NCBI RefSeq assembly: GCF_006715565.1
Contig: NZ_VFNL01000001.1
Coordinates: forward strand, 1,364,001-1,428,000
DNA length: 64,000 nt
Direction: 5' to 3'
Source: Microbacterium sp. SLBN-154
GTDB taxonomy: Bacteria > Actinomycetota > Actinomycetes > Actinomycetales > Microbacteriaceae
Shown: one piece after another, positions 40,427 through 48,355 of the stretch
Layout of the letters: each line of letters starts with the position of its first letter
How positions within the stretch are numbered: position 1 is the stretch's first letter
Program-made: the position numbers and the translations under genes
Notes under the pieces: model-generated
Told to the model about the DNA's origin: nothing
Databases searched by the model: none
The model's input: only the letters and a program-made list of their open reading frames with translations

Positions 40427-41956
40427 TCACTCCTGCGCCCACGGGATCCGGCCGTCGGGATGGAACGCGATCCCCTGTCGCCGCCAAAGCGGGCCGAGTC
40501 CGCCGACGCGGCGGCGGAACGACTCCCACGAGCGCTCGGGGGTGGAGCCGAGGGGTGCCGACCACGCCGCTTCGGCTGCGGCGGCCAGGCGCGGGAACAT
40601 CATGGTGTCCAGGCCCGCGAGGTCGTCGATGGTCTCGGTCCACACGGCCGCTTCGACGCCGACGATGTCGTCGTCGTCGATCCCGTCGATGATCGATGCC
40701 GGATCCCACTCGTAGGCCCGGCGGACGCTCGTGGGGCCGTTCGCCCAGGTGAGGCCGCGGGGGGTGTCGTCGTCGTACTTCATGTCGAGGTAGACCGCGT
40801 CGGCGGGGGAGAGGATGATGCCGCTCGCGCGGCGGACGAAGGCCAGAGCCGCGTCCGTGCTCTCGGCGTCGGGGGTCGTCAGGCCCCAGTACTGCCCGAC
40901 GGTCTCGGGGGCGACGTCGGCGCGTCCCGCGTCGTGCCACGTCAGCGGAACCTTCCCCAGATCGGCGACGAGCTGGGTGACGCGCGAGAGGAAGGCGTCG
41001 TACTGGTCGGGGGCGGTGCCAAACGCCTCGTCGCCGCCCAGGTGCAGGTACGGACCCGGCGTGAGGTGGGCGAGCTCCCCGAGCACGTCGGCGACGAAGT
41101 CGAACGTCGCCTCGTCGTCGAGGCGGAGCGAGGAGAACCCCACGCCGAGCCCGGTGTACGGCATCCCCGCTGTCGGGAGGGCCTCTCCGCGGGTGCCGGC
41201 CTCAGCGGCGAGCTCGGGGGTCACGACGGGGTCGGCTGCGAGATGCGGGTAGGCGAGGCCGACGGCGTGGGTATGCCCCGGCAGATCGATCTCGGGGACG
41301 ACGGTGAGGTGGCGGGCGGCGGCGTACGCGACGATCTCCTGATAGTCCTCGCGCGTGTAAAAACCTCCCGGACCGCCGCCGATCTCCGAGTTCGACGCAG
41401 CCGCGGTCAGGGCGGGGTGCGCGTGCAGCTGCAGACGCCACCCCTGGTCGTCGGTGAGGTGGAGGTGCAGGTGCGTGAGCTTCAGGCTCGCTGCCCGGTC
41501 GATGACGGCGCAGACGTCTGCCACCGGGAAGAAATGGCGCGCGACGTCGAGCATGAGCCCGCGATAGGCGAAGCGGGGTGCGTCGTCGACGCGGATGGCG
41601 GGGACCAGCCAGCCCTCGGATGCAGGGCTGAGCAGCTGCGCCAGGGTGTGGAGGCCCGCGGCGAGCCCGGCGGCGTCGGCGGCCGAGATCTCGATGCCGG
41701 TGTCGCCGGCGACCAGCCGGTACGCGCCGAGCGGTGCGATGTCGGATCCCAGCGACAGAGTGAGCGCGGGGGCGGATGCGGAGACGTCGGAAGGCAGAGC
41801 GAGGGTCTGCGCGGTGGCCGCGGAAAGGATGCGGCGGGCCGCCGCCGCAGCATCCGGATCCGCGATCAGCGGGGTCTGCGCAGTCAGGACGAACGGGGCG
41901 CCCTCGATGGCGATCACCGAGCGGGGGAGGGGGACGAGGGCCGGAATCGCCGTCAT
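40427..41956 (-). CDS. Glycoside hydrolase family 20 beta-N-acetylhexosaminidase
   Basis: 509 aa, no signal peptide, so probably intracellular. An N-terminal GH20b domain precedes the TIM barrel: FAYRGLMLDVARHFFPVADVCAVID, HLHLTDDQGWRLQ, VPEIDLPGHTHAVG, and the catalytic pair Asp-309/Glu-310 in HLGGDEAFG. It releases terminal GlcNAc from chito-oligosaccharides or glycans, feeding the ROK kinase/NagB operon about 2.3 kb away. The ribosome binding site AAAGGA lies within a palindrome overlapping the start, which suggests repressor control. Confidence 0.94.
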   Translation of the reverse strand: MTAIPALVPLPRSVIAIEGAPFVLTAQTPLIADPDAAAAARRILSAATAQTLALPSDVSASAPALTLSLGSDIAPLGAYRLVAGDTGIEISAADAAGLAAGLHTLAQLLSPASEGWLVPAIRVDDAPRFAYRGLMLDVARHFFPVADVCAVIDRAASLKLTHLHLHLTDDQGWRLQLHAHPALTAAASNSEIGGGPGGFYTREDYQEIVAYAAARHLTVVPEIDLPGHTHAVGLAYPHLAADPVVTPELAAEAGTRGEALPTAGMPYTGLGVGFSSLRLDDEATFDFVADVLGELAHLTPGPYLHLGGDEAFGTAPDQYDAFLSRVTQLVADLGKVPLTWHDAGRADVAPETVGQYWGLTTPDAESTDAALAFVRRASGIILSPADAVYLDMKYDDDTPRGLTWANGPTSVRRAYEWDPASIIDGIDDDDIVGVEAAVWTETIDDLAGLDTMMFPRLAAAAEAAWSAPLGSTPERSWESFRRRVGGLGPLWRRQGIAFHPDGRIPWAQE

Positions 41957-41972
41957 GTAAGGATCCTTTACA
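41956..41972. promoter_or_regulatory. Operator-like palindrome over the GH20 ribosome binding site
   Basis: TGTAAGGATCCTTTACA has TGTAA/TTACA arms around a GGATCC centre and covers the GH20 Shine-Dalgarno and first start-codon base. It is a plausible site for the ROK regulator or another repressor, but it is not the same sequence as the 31924-31944 repeat. Confidence 0.4.
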
Positions 41973-42008
41973 AAAAGCGGTCCGATCAGCCTACCGCCCG
42001 CGATCCAC

Positions 42009-42014
42009 TATGCT
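42009..42014 (+). promoter_or_regulatory. -10 box of the glyA-folD operon
   Basis: TATGCT lies about 7 nt before the first conserved bases of the ZTP riboswitch, so the transcript would begin right at the aptamer. Confidence 0.5.
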
Positions 42015-42015
42015 C

Positions 42016-42110
42016 GGGGTGTCGCGACTGGCGTTGAGGTGGGACACCACCGGGGAGCGACCGGGAGTCATCCGTCCGACCGCAGAGCATCCGACCGCAC
42101 GCCTGGGCCG
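42016..42110 (+). ncRNA. ZTP (pfl-motif) riboswitch controlling glyA-folD
   Basis: The conserved blocks of the ZTP/ZMP aptamer occur in order: GCGACTGGCG (42024-42033), a hairpin GGTG-GGACA-CACC, then CCGGGGAGCGAC (42050-42061), a variable linker, and the 3' block CGCCTGGGC (42100-42108), whose CGCC can pair with GGCG at 42030-42033 as the pseudoknot. The class senses ZTP/ZMP, the purine intermediate that accumulates when 10-formyl-THF is short, and turns on folate one-carbon genes. Here glyA and folD follow, exactly such genes. PurH, which consumes ZMP, is at 8.9 kb. Confidence 0.88.
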
Positions 42111-42143
42111 ATGTCCGATCCGCCGCTGTGGAAGGAGACCGTC

Positions 42144-43418
42144 GTGTCCGATCCGATCTTCAACGCCCCTCTTGCCGAGGTCGACCCTGAGATCGCCGAC
42201 GTGCTCGAGCGCGAGCTCGACCGTCAGCGGGGCTTCCTCGAGATGATCGCGTCCGAGAACTTCGTGCCGGTCTCGGTGCTGCAGTCGCAGGGCTCGGTGC
42301 TGACCAACAAGTACGCCGAGGGATACCCCGGCCGCCGCTACTACGGCGGCTGCGAGGTCGTCGACGTCGCTGAGGAGCTCGCGATCGAGCGCGCGAAGGC
42401 GCTGTTCGGCGCCGGGTTCGCCAACGTCCAGCCGCACTCGGGTGCCACGGCGAATGCCGCCGTGCTGCACGCGATCGCCCGCCCCGGTGATACGCTGCTC
42501 GGTCTCGCTCTCGACCAGGGCGGTCACCTCACGCACGGGATGAAGATCAACTTCTCCGGTCGGCTGTTCGACATCGTCGCCTACGGCGTCGACCCCGAGA
42601 CCTCTCTGATCGACATGGACGAGGTGCGGCGCCTCGCCGTGGAGCACAAGCCGAAGGTCATCATCGCGGGCTGGTCGGCCTACCCTCGTCAGCTCGACTT
42701 CGCCCGGTTCCGTGAGATCGCCGATGAGGTGGGCGCCTACCTGTGGGTCGACATGGCCCACTTCGCCGGCCTCGTGGCGGCCGGCGTGCACCCCTCGCCC
42801 TTTCCGCACGCCCACGTCGTGTCTTCCACCGTCCACAAGACCATCGGCGGTCCGCGGTCGGGCATCATCCTCACCGACGATCCCGACCTGGCCAAGAAGA
42901 TCAACACCGCCGTCTTCCCGGGTCAGCAGGGCGGGCCGCTCATGCACGTCATCGCCGCGAAGGCGACCGCGTTCAAGCTGGCGGCGACACCGGAGTTCCG
43001 GGAGCGTCAGGAGCGGACGCTCCGCGGAGCGAAGATCCTCGCCGACCGGCTCATGCGGCCCGATGTCGCCGCCGCCGGCGTGGCGGTGCGCTCGGGGGGA
43101 ACCGACGTGCACCTCGTGCTCGTCGACCTGCGCGAGGCCGCGATCGACGGCAAGCAGGCCGAGGACCTCCTCCACGACATCCGGATCACCGTCAACCGCA
43201 ATGCCGTGCCGAACGACCCGCGTCCGCCGATGGTGACCTCGGGTCTGCGGATCGGCACCCCCGCGCTCGCCACGCGCGGGTTCGGTGACGCCGAGTTCAC
43301 CGAGGTGGCCGACGTCATCGCCCTCGCGCTCCAGCCGGGTGCCGACGTCGAGTCGCTCCGCGCGCGGGTCGCCGCGCTCGCCGACGCCTTCCCGCTCTAC
43401 CCCGGTCTCGCTCAGTAA
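42144..43418 (+). CDS. glyA: Serine hydroxymethyltransferase
   Basis: PLP enzyme converting serine plus THF to glycine plus 5,10-methylene-THF. 424 aa (E. coli 417). [36 protein letters not shown] is the signature N-terminal stretch in parts, and Lys-232 in [12 protein letters not shown] binds PLP. GTG at 42144 follows GAAGGAGA by 5 nt; earlier in-frame starts at 42039 or 42112 lie within or just after the riboswitch. Downstream folD uses the methylene-THF produced. Confidence 0.96.
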   Translation: MSDPIFNAPLAEVDPEIADVLERELDRQRGFLEMIASENFVPVSVLQSQGSVLTNKYAEGYPGRRYYGGCEVVDVAEELAIERAKALFGAGFANVQPHSGATANAAVLHAIARPGDTLLGLALDQGGHLTHGMKINFSGRLFDIVAYGVDPETSLIDMDEVRRLAVEHKPKVIIAGWSAYPRQLDFARFREIADEVGAYLWVDMAHFAGLVAAGVHPSPFPHAHVVSSTVHKTIGGPRSGIILTDDPDLAKKINTAVFPGQQGGPLMHVIAAKATAFKLAATPEFRERQERTLRGAKILADRLMRPDVAAAGVAVRSGGTDVHLVLVDLREAAIDGKQAEDLLHDIRITVNRNAVPNDPRPPMVTSGLRIGTPALATRGFGDAEFTEVADVIALALQPGADVESLRARVAALADAFPLYPGLAQ

Positions 43419-43485
43419 CCCGCGCCGCCGGCTCCGCGCAATCCCACTCACCGGGCACCCGCCCCCCGCCGCCCCGCGCCTTCCC

Positions 43486-43554
43486 GCGAGAATGCATCTG
43501 GACGCCGAGGATGCGGGTAGACCCCGCCCTCTCGGCGCGCAGATGCACTCTCGC
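43486..43554. repeat. Long imperfect inverted repeat between glyA and folD
   Basis: GCGAGAATGCATCTG (43486-43500) pairs with CAGATGCACTCTCGC (43540-43554), 14 of 15 positions; inside, CGCCGAG pairs exactly with CTCGGCG (43503-43509/43531-43537), and GCGGGT with ACCCCGC less well. The 69-nt element forms one long hairpin. It ends 26 nt before folD. It could be an intergenic palindromic repeat family or a partial terminator. Confidence 0.6.
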
Positions 43555-43580
43555 CGCAGGGACGCAGAAGGAGAGACGAC

Positions 43581-44465
43581 ATGACGGCTCACAAGCTCGA
43601 CGGAAAGGCCGCCGCCGCGGCGATCCGCGCGGAATTGACCGAACGGGTCGCGGCGCTCAAAGCGCGCGGCGTCACGCCGGGCATCGCGACGGTGCTCGTC
43701 GGGGCCGACCCCGCCTCGCAGCTCTACGTGGGCATGAAGCACAAGCAGTCGGTCGGCATCGGGATGAACTCGATCCAGCGCGAACTGCCGGCGGATGCCA
43801 CGCAGGAGGACGTCGAGGCCCTCATCGACGAGCTGAACGCCGATCCCGAGTGCCACGGCTACATCGTGCAGCTGCCGCTGCCGAAGCACCTCGACACCGA
43901 CCGGGTCCTCGAGCGGATCGACCCGGCGAAGGACGCCGACGGCCTCCACCCGACCAACCTCGGCCGACTGGTTCTCAACGTCAACGCGCCGATCACGACG
44001 CCCCTGCCCTGCACTCCCCGCGGTGTGATCGAGCTCCTGCTGCGAAACGGCTACGACCTGCAGGGCAAGCACGTCGTGGTCGTCGGCCGCGGCGTGACCA
44101 TCGGGCGATCGATCGGGCTGCTGCTCACCCGCCGCGAGATCAACGCTACGGTCACCCTCACCCACACCGGCACCCCCGACATCCCGTCCTTCCTCCGCCA
44201 GGCCGACGTCATCGTCGCCGCCGCAGGGGTCAAGCACCTCGTGCGCGCGGAGGACGTCAAGCCCGGCGCCGCCGTCCTCGACGTCGGGGTGACACGCGAG
44301 GACGACCCCGAGACGGGCGCCCAGCGCGTGTACGGCGACGTCCACCCGGATGTCGCCGGCGTCGCCGGCTGGCTCTCGCCGAATCCCGGCGGGGTCGGAC
44401 CGATGACCGTCGCGCTGCTCATGACGAACGTCGTCGAGGCGGCCGAGCGCTCGCTCGAGGCCTGA
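43581..44465 (+). CDS. folD: Methylene-THF dehydrogenase / methenyl-THF cyclohydrolase
   Basis: Bifunctional, NADP-dependent; converts 5,10-methylene-THF to 10-formyl-THF, the cofactor of PurN and PurH. 294 aa. Lys in [14 protein letters not shown] is the catalytic residue region, followed by [24 protein letters not shown], and the NADP-binding [19 protein letters not shown], ending [17 protein letters not shown] with GAAGGAGAGA upstream. It lies 162 nt after glyA with a long hairpin in between, so read-through from the riboswitch promoter is likely but may be reduced. Confidence 0.96.
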   Translation: MTAHKLDGKAAAAAIRAELTERVAALKARGVTPGIATVLVGADPASQLYVGMKHKQSVGIGMNSIQRELPADATQEDVEALIDELNADPECHGYIVQLPLPKHLDTDRVLERIDPAKDADGLHPTNLGRLVLNVNAPITTPLPCTPRGVIELLLRNGYDLQGKHVVVVGRGVTIGRSIGLLLTRREINATVTLTHTGTPDIPSFLRQADVIVAAAGVKHLVRAEDVKPGAAVLDVGVTREDDPETGAQRVYGDVHPDVAGVAGWLSPNPGGVGPMTVALLMTNVVEAAERSLEA

Positions 44466-44513
44466 GCCGCGGCAGCCGTCCCTCCTCATCGTCCCCGGCC
44501 TGTGGAGCCGGAT

Positions 44514-44519
44514 TAGCGT
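44514..44519 (+). promoter_or_regulatory. -10 box of a leaderless promoter
   Basis: TAGCGT ends 6 nt before the ATG at 44526. Confidence 0.45.
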
Positions 44520-44525
44520 AGGGGG

Positions 44526-44828
44526 ATGGATGACACCGCGCGCCGCGCGATCGACCGGGCGCTCATGCCCCTCGTCGTGTCGACGGCGGCGTGGGGAGTG
44601 GTCGATGCGCACTGGCTTCCCGGTCCGGAGGGCACGCCGGTGGTGTGGCTGCGGACGCGTACCGAGATCGAGCGCGTCGCCCTCGAGGCCCAGCCGTGGG
44701 TGGAGGCGCAGGTCCGGGTGATCCTCACGAGACTGAGCGTGGACTATCCGCTCGTCGCCCGCACGCGCTTCGAGATCACGTCGCTCGAGCGGCAGGGGAA
44801 CCTCTTCGGCGACGGGCTGCCCGCGTGA
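44526..44828 (+). CDS. Hypothetical 100-aa protein coupled to a small zinc ribbon
   Basis: 100 aa, soluble, mixed alpha/beta: ARRAIDRALMPLVVSTAAWGVVDAHWLP, then VVWLRTRTEIERVALEAQPWVEAQVRVILTRL. No motif I can name. It has no Shine-Dalgarno and a -10 box 6 nt upstream. Its stop overlaps the GTG of a 43-aa zinc-ribbon gene, implying a functional pair. Confidence 0.7.
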   Translation: MDDTARRAIDRALMPLVVSTAAWGVVDAHWLPGPEGTPVVWLRTRTEIERVALEAQPWVEAQVRVILTRLSVDYPLVARTRFEITSLERQGNLFGDGLPA

Positions 44829-44956
44829 CCGCCGACCTTCCCCGCTGCCCGACCTGCGGCGACCCGCTGCGGTACGAGATCCTCGACGACGAGCGCTTCC
44901 TCGTGGCGTGGTCCTGTGTGAACTGCGGCGTCGTCCGCACCACGGAACCGGTCTGA
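44825..44956 (+). CDS. 43-aa zinc-ribbon protein
   Basis: GTG to TGA gives 43 residues with two knuckles, CPTCG and CVNCG, 24 residues apart (first to first Cys), the four-Cys layout of a zinc ribbon. GTGA overlap with the 100-aa gene indicates translational coupling. It is small enough to be missed by annotation pipelines. The next gene is on the other strand, so the pair forms its own two-gene unit. Function unknown; a binding partner of the 100-aa protein is inference. Confidence 0.7.
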   Translation: MTADLPRCPTCGDPLRYEILDDERFLVAWSCVNCGVVRTTEPV

Positions 44957-44981
44957 CACGCGCGCAGCGCGCCAGGGCTCA

Positions 44982-45716
44982 TCAGGTCGTGAAGCGCGAC
45001 AGGAACCGTCGCGTCCGCTCCTCGCGGGGCGCGACGAGGACCTCGTCCGGCGGCCCTTCCTCGACCACCCGTCCCTCGTCGAGGAACAGCACCCGGTGAG
45101 CGACATCGCGGGCGAACGCCATCTCGTGGGTCGCCATGAGGATGGTCGCCCCCTCCTCGGCCAGTGACTTGACCAGCTCGAGGACCTCTCCGACCAGCTC
45201 CGGGTCGAGCGCCGAGGTGATCTCGTCGAGGAAGAGCACCTCGGGGTCGGTCACGACGGCGCGCACGATCGCCGCGCGCTGCTGCTGACCGCCCGACAGC
45301 CGGTCGGGATGCTCGCGCGCCTTGTCGGCCAACCCGATGCGCTCGAGAAGGGCCATCGCCTTCGCTTCGGCGTCGCGCCGCGGCATCCGGTGCACTTTCC
45401 GCGCGGCGAGCGTGACGTTGTCGATCACCGACAGGTGGGGGAAGAGGTTGTAATGCTGGAAGACCGCGCCGAACCGCGCGCGCACACTGTTCCCGTCGAC
45501 GCGGGGGTCGGAGATGTCGTCGCCGCCCAGCCGGATGACGCCGTCGTCGATCGTCTCGAGGAGGTTCAGGCAGCGCAGCAGCGTCGACTTGCCCGACCCG
45601 CTTGCTCCGATGACGGCGACGACCTCGTGCGCCGAGAGGTCGAGCGCCACGCCGCGCAGGACCGAGCGGTCTCCGAACGATTTCCAGATGCCGTCTGCGT
45701 GCAGGAGCGCCGTCAC
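44982..45716 (-). CDS. Polar amino-acid ABC transporter ATPase
   Basis: 244 aa. Walker A GASGSGKSTL, Q-loop VFQHYNLFPHLSVIDN, signature LSGGQQQR, Walker B VLFLDEITSALD, and switch His in MATHEMAFARDVA: a GlnQ/HisP-type ATPase. GTG at 45716 overlaps the permease stop (GTGA). It energises uptake by the permease and binding protein just upstream in the operon. Confidence 0.95.
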   Translation of the reverse strand: MTALLHADGIWKSFGDRSVLRGVALDLSAHEVVAVIGASGSGKSTLLRCLNLLETIDDGVIRLGGDDISDPRVDGNSVRARFGAVFQHYNLFPHLSVIDNVTLAARKVHRMPRRDAEAKAMALLERIGLADKAREHPDRLSGGQQQRAAIVRAVVTDPEVLFLDEITSALDPELVGEVLELVKSLAEEGATILMATHEMAFARDVAHRVLFLDEGRVVEEGPPDEVLVAPREERTRRFLSRFTT

Positions 45717-46564
45717 AGGATCGATCCCATCTGCTCGCGCCGCTGCAGCCGCGCCGTCCACCAGTCCGCGAGGCGGATGGTGGGGATCGCCAGCAACACG
45801 AACAGCACGGCCGCGACGATGTACGGGGTGAAGTTGTACGCCAGCGATGTCTCGATCTGCGCGGCCCGAACCGCATCGACGGCACCGATGACCGAGACGA
45901 GCCCCACGTCCTTCTGCATCGCGACGAAGTCGTTCATGAGCGGGGGCGTCATCTTGCGCAGCGCCTGCGGCATCACCACGAGGCGAAGCGACTGGGCATA
46001 GCCCAGGCCCATCGCCCGCGCGGCCAGCCGCTGCGAGGGGTGCACGGCCTCGATGCCCGCGCGGATCACCTCGCTCACGTACGCCGAGTAGGTGATGGTG
46101 ATCGCCGCGGTCCCGAGGATGACCGGGGGGATGCGCTCGTTCACGAGCCCCGGGATGCCGAAGCCCACGAGGTAGAGCACGATGATCAGCGGGATGCCGC
46201 GGAAGACGTCGGTGTAGCCGGCCGCGAGCGCCCGGAGGGGGAAGAACACCGCGCCGCGCAGGGTGCGAAGGAGCGCGATGACGGTCGCGCCGATCGCGAC
46301 GGTGATCACCGAGAGTCCCAGCACCTGAAGGTTGAGCAGGAACCCCTCCCACACGCGGGGGAGTGAGGCGATGGCGGTCTCGGGGTTGAAGAACGATCGC
46401 TGGACCGACTCCCACCCGGGGGTGTTGACCACGGTGAGCCAGACCGCCACCGCGAAGACGACGGTGGAGATGACGGCGATCAGCACCGATCGGGTCGACT
46501 GGCGCGCGCGATAGGCGCGACGCTCCAGCTCGAGCGCGCTCGGCTGATGGATGTCGGCGCTCAC
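45713..46564 (-). CDS. Polar amino-acid ABC transporter permease
   Basis: 283 aa with about five to six helices. The His/Glu/Gln/Arg/opine-type permease signature is clear: YTDVFRGIPLIIVLYLVGFG, TYSAYVSEVIRAGIEAVHPSQRLAARAMGLG and the EAA-like loop QALRKMTPPLMNDFVAMQKDVGL. A ~30-residue cytosolic head precedes the first helix. GTG at 46564. One permease gene only, so it probably homodimerises. Confidence 0.95.
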   Translation of the reverse strand: MSADIHQPSALELERRAYRARQSTRSVLIAVISTVVFAVAVWLTVVNTPGWESVQRSFFNPETAIASLPRVWEGFLLNLQVLGLSVITVAIGATVIALLRTLRGAVFFPLRALAAGYTDVFRGIPLIIVLYLVGFGIPGLVNERIPPVILGTAAITITYSAYVSEVIRAGIEAVHPSQRLAARAMGLGYAQSLRLVVMPQALRKMTPPLMNDFVAMQKDVGLVSVIGAVDAVRAAQIETSLAYNFTPYIVAAVLFVLLAIPTIRLADWWTARLQRREQMGSIL

Positions 46565-46598
46565 CCTTCGACGCTAGCCGACCGCTTCGGGCCGGGCT

Positions 46599-47471
46599 TC
46601 ACTCCAGCAGCGTGACGCCGGCACCCTCGCCCAGCCACTCCTGGGTGATGGCTTCGAGCGTGCCGTTCTCGCGCAGTGCGTCGACGGCGGCGGTGACGCG
46701 CTCGGTCAGCGGCGAGTCCTTCGCCAGCACCAGGCCCCACTCGTCGGGGATGCCGGCGGTGGGGAGCTCGCCCACGATGAACGAGTTGTCGATGTAGACG
46801 CCAGTGGCGTAGTACGCCGTCGGCGTGTCGAGGACGAGCCCGTCGATCTGCCCGGCCTCGAGGGCGGCCTTAGCGTCTTCGTTGGTGTTGTAGAGCTGCG
46901 CGGGGGTGTCGGGCTGGACGACCTCTTCGATCGTCTGCGCACTGGTCGACCCGACCATGGCGCCCAGCAGCAGACCCTTGGTGTCGGCGAGCGAGGTGAC
47001 GCCTTCGGCGGCCTCGTTGCCCTCGATCGCGACGATCGCCTGGCTTGCGGCGTAGTACGGCGAGGAGAAGTCGACGTTCTCGGCGCGTTCGGGGGTGATG
47101 GAGTACTGCTGGATATTGACGTCGAAGTCCTTCGGCCCCGGCGCGATCGCGGCTTCGAACGTGGTGCGGACCCACTCGACATCCTCGGGGGCGAAGCCCA
47201 GCTCCTCCGCGACGGCGTAGGCGACTGCCGCCTCGAAACCCTCGCCCGAGGCCGGATCGTCATCGATGACGTACGGGTAGTACGCCGGCTCGCCCGTGGC
47301 GATCGTGAGTTTGCCGGGGGTGATGTACCCCTCGTCGGCCGGAGCCGACGACGCGTCGGAGCCGGCGTCGGTGTCGGTGTCGCCCGAGCCGGTGGCGCAG
47401 CCGGTGAGGGCGAGGGCGGCGACGGCGATGCCGGCCAGGGCCAGGTGCAGGCGGGAACGGGTTCGGGACAT
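46599..47471 (-). CDS. Polar amino-acid-binding lipoprotein
   Basis: 290 aa. Lipobox LTGC (Cys near residue 25), an Asp/Ser/Thr linker, then a family-3 solute-binding protein: GKLTIATGEPAYYPYVID, GFEAAVAYAVAEELGF, FDVNIQQYSITPERAENVDFSSPYY. First gene of the importer operon with permease and ATPase. The specific amino acid cannot be read. Confidence 0.93.
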   Translation of the reverse strand: MSRTRSRLHLALAGIAVAALALTGCATGSGDTDTDAGSDASSAPADEGYITPGKLTIATGEPAYYPYVIDDDPASGEGFEAAVAYAVAEELGFAPEDVEWVRTTFEAAIAPGPKDFDVNIQQYSITPERAENVDFSSPYYAASQAIVAIEGNEAAEGVTSLADTKGLLLGAMVGSTSAQTIEEVVQPDTPAQLYNTNEDAKAALEAGQIDGLVLDTPTAYYATGVYIDNSFIVGELPTAGIPDEWGLVLAKDSPLTERVTAAVDALRENGTLEAITQEWLGEGAGVTLLE

Positions 47472-47764
47472 GGCTGCCTCCAGGTACGGGAAGGCGCAGC
47501 CCGCGTGCTGTCGCGGAGGCGCGCCCCTCCATCATCCAGCGAAAGAGCGGATGCTGCGCCGCCGCGCGTCGCTTTGTTACACGCTCTTCACGCACGGCCC
47601 GGTCGTTCCGGGGTGCGCACCCGCACGGGGGCTGGGGCGTCCCGGATTCCGCGCTCGCGCGGAGATCCTTCGTCGCGCGGATGCTGCGGGGTGATCCGGT
47701 CCGCAGGAGTGCGGATCTCCGCGCGGGCGCGACAGCGCAGCGACCCGAGGCTAAAAAGGGCGGG
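47472..47764. repeat. Intergenic spacer with a nested inverted repeat
   Basis: No gene is visible in this 293-nt space between two minus-strand genes. GCGCTCGCGCGGAGATCC (47651-47668) pairs with GGATCTCCGCGCGGGCGC (47713-47730), 17 of 18 positions; within the loop CTGCGG (47684-47689) pairs exactly with CCGCAG (47701-47706). On the minus strand it lies 34 nt after the stop of the gene at 47765 and about 180 nt before the amino-acid-binding gene, so it may terminate one and lead into the other. Confidence 0.6.
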
Positions 47765-48316
47765 TCAGAGCTCGTCGAGCATGCGGCGCTGTTCCTCGGT
47801 CAGGCCGTCGCGGAGCTCCTTCCGCCCCTGCGCGGTGGCGCGGGTGTCGCCCACCGCGGGGCGCGGGCCCGTGGCATCCGCTGCCGCCGCCCTCGTGCCG
47901 GTGGCGCGGTCGTAGAGGGCGCCGGCGTGCGCCTCGACGCGGTCGTCGATGACGTCGTAGATCGCCCAGCCGATCATGAGCAGCACGGGAGGGAGGATCC
48001 ACCCCCAGAACCATCCCCCGATCGACACGCCGCTCAGGAGCACGGTGGCGATCCACACGAGGAAGGCGATCGCGAAGGCGACGAAGAACTCCGCGACCTT
48101 CTCGCCCACCCGGGTCCGCCGGTCGGCGGAGCGCGCCGCCATCCCGCCGAACCACCGGGAGAGCAGGGGCTTGATCCAGATCACGATCGCGGTGAGCACG
48201 ATGCCTGCCCACAGGGCCGCCCACCCGACGCGCGCGGGGGTGAGGAAGCCGATCATCAGCAGCACCGCGATGTTGAACACCAGCAGTGAGACGAGCCGCA
48301 CGACCCAGGTCTTCAT
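47765..48316 (-). CDS. Four-helix membrane protein of unknown function
   Basis: 183 aa with four hydrophobic segments: RLVSLLVFNIAVLLMIGFL, WAALWAGIVLTAIVIWIKPLL, FFVAFAIAFLVWIATVLLSG and WILPPVLLMIGWAIYDVI. The C-terminal ~60 residues are charged and end GLTEEQRRMLDEL. ATG at 48316 is preferred; a longer frame would add unconserved residues. I do not recognise a named family beyond a general actinobacterial membrane protein. Confidence 0.75.
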   Translation of the reverse strand: MKTWVVRLVSLLVFNIAVLLMIGFLTPARVGWAALWAGIVLTAIVIWIKPLLSRWFGGMAARSADRRTRVGEKVAEFFVAFAIAFLVWIATVLLSGVSIGGWFWGWILPPVLLMIGWAIYDVIDDRVEAHAGALYDRATGTRAAAADATGPRPAVGDTRATAQGRKELRDGLTEEQRRMLDEL

Positions 48317-48355
48317 GGCTCCAGCGTGCCACGCCCGGTGCGCGGGGGCCACGGG

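Noticed and set aside
42039..42143. Earlier in-frame starts for glyA
   Set aside because: They lie in or just after the ZTP riboswitch aptamer, and the extra residues are not found in SHMT; GTG 42144 has a proper Shine-Dalgarno.
43486..43554. Hairpin as a tRNA or known small RNA
   Set aside because: It is a single long stem without cloverleaf arms or a T-loop sequence.
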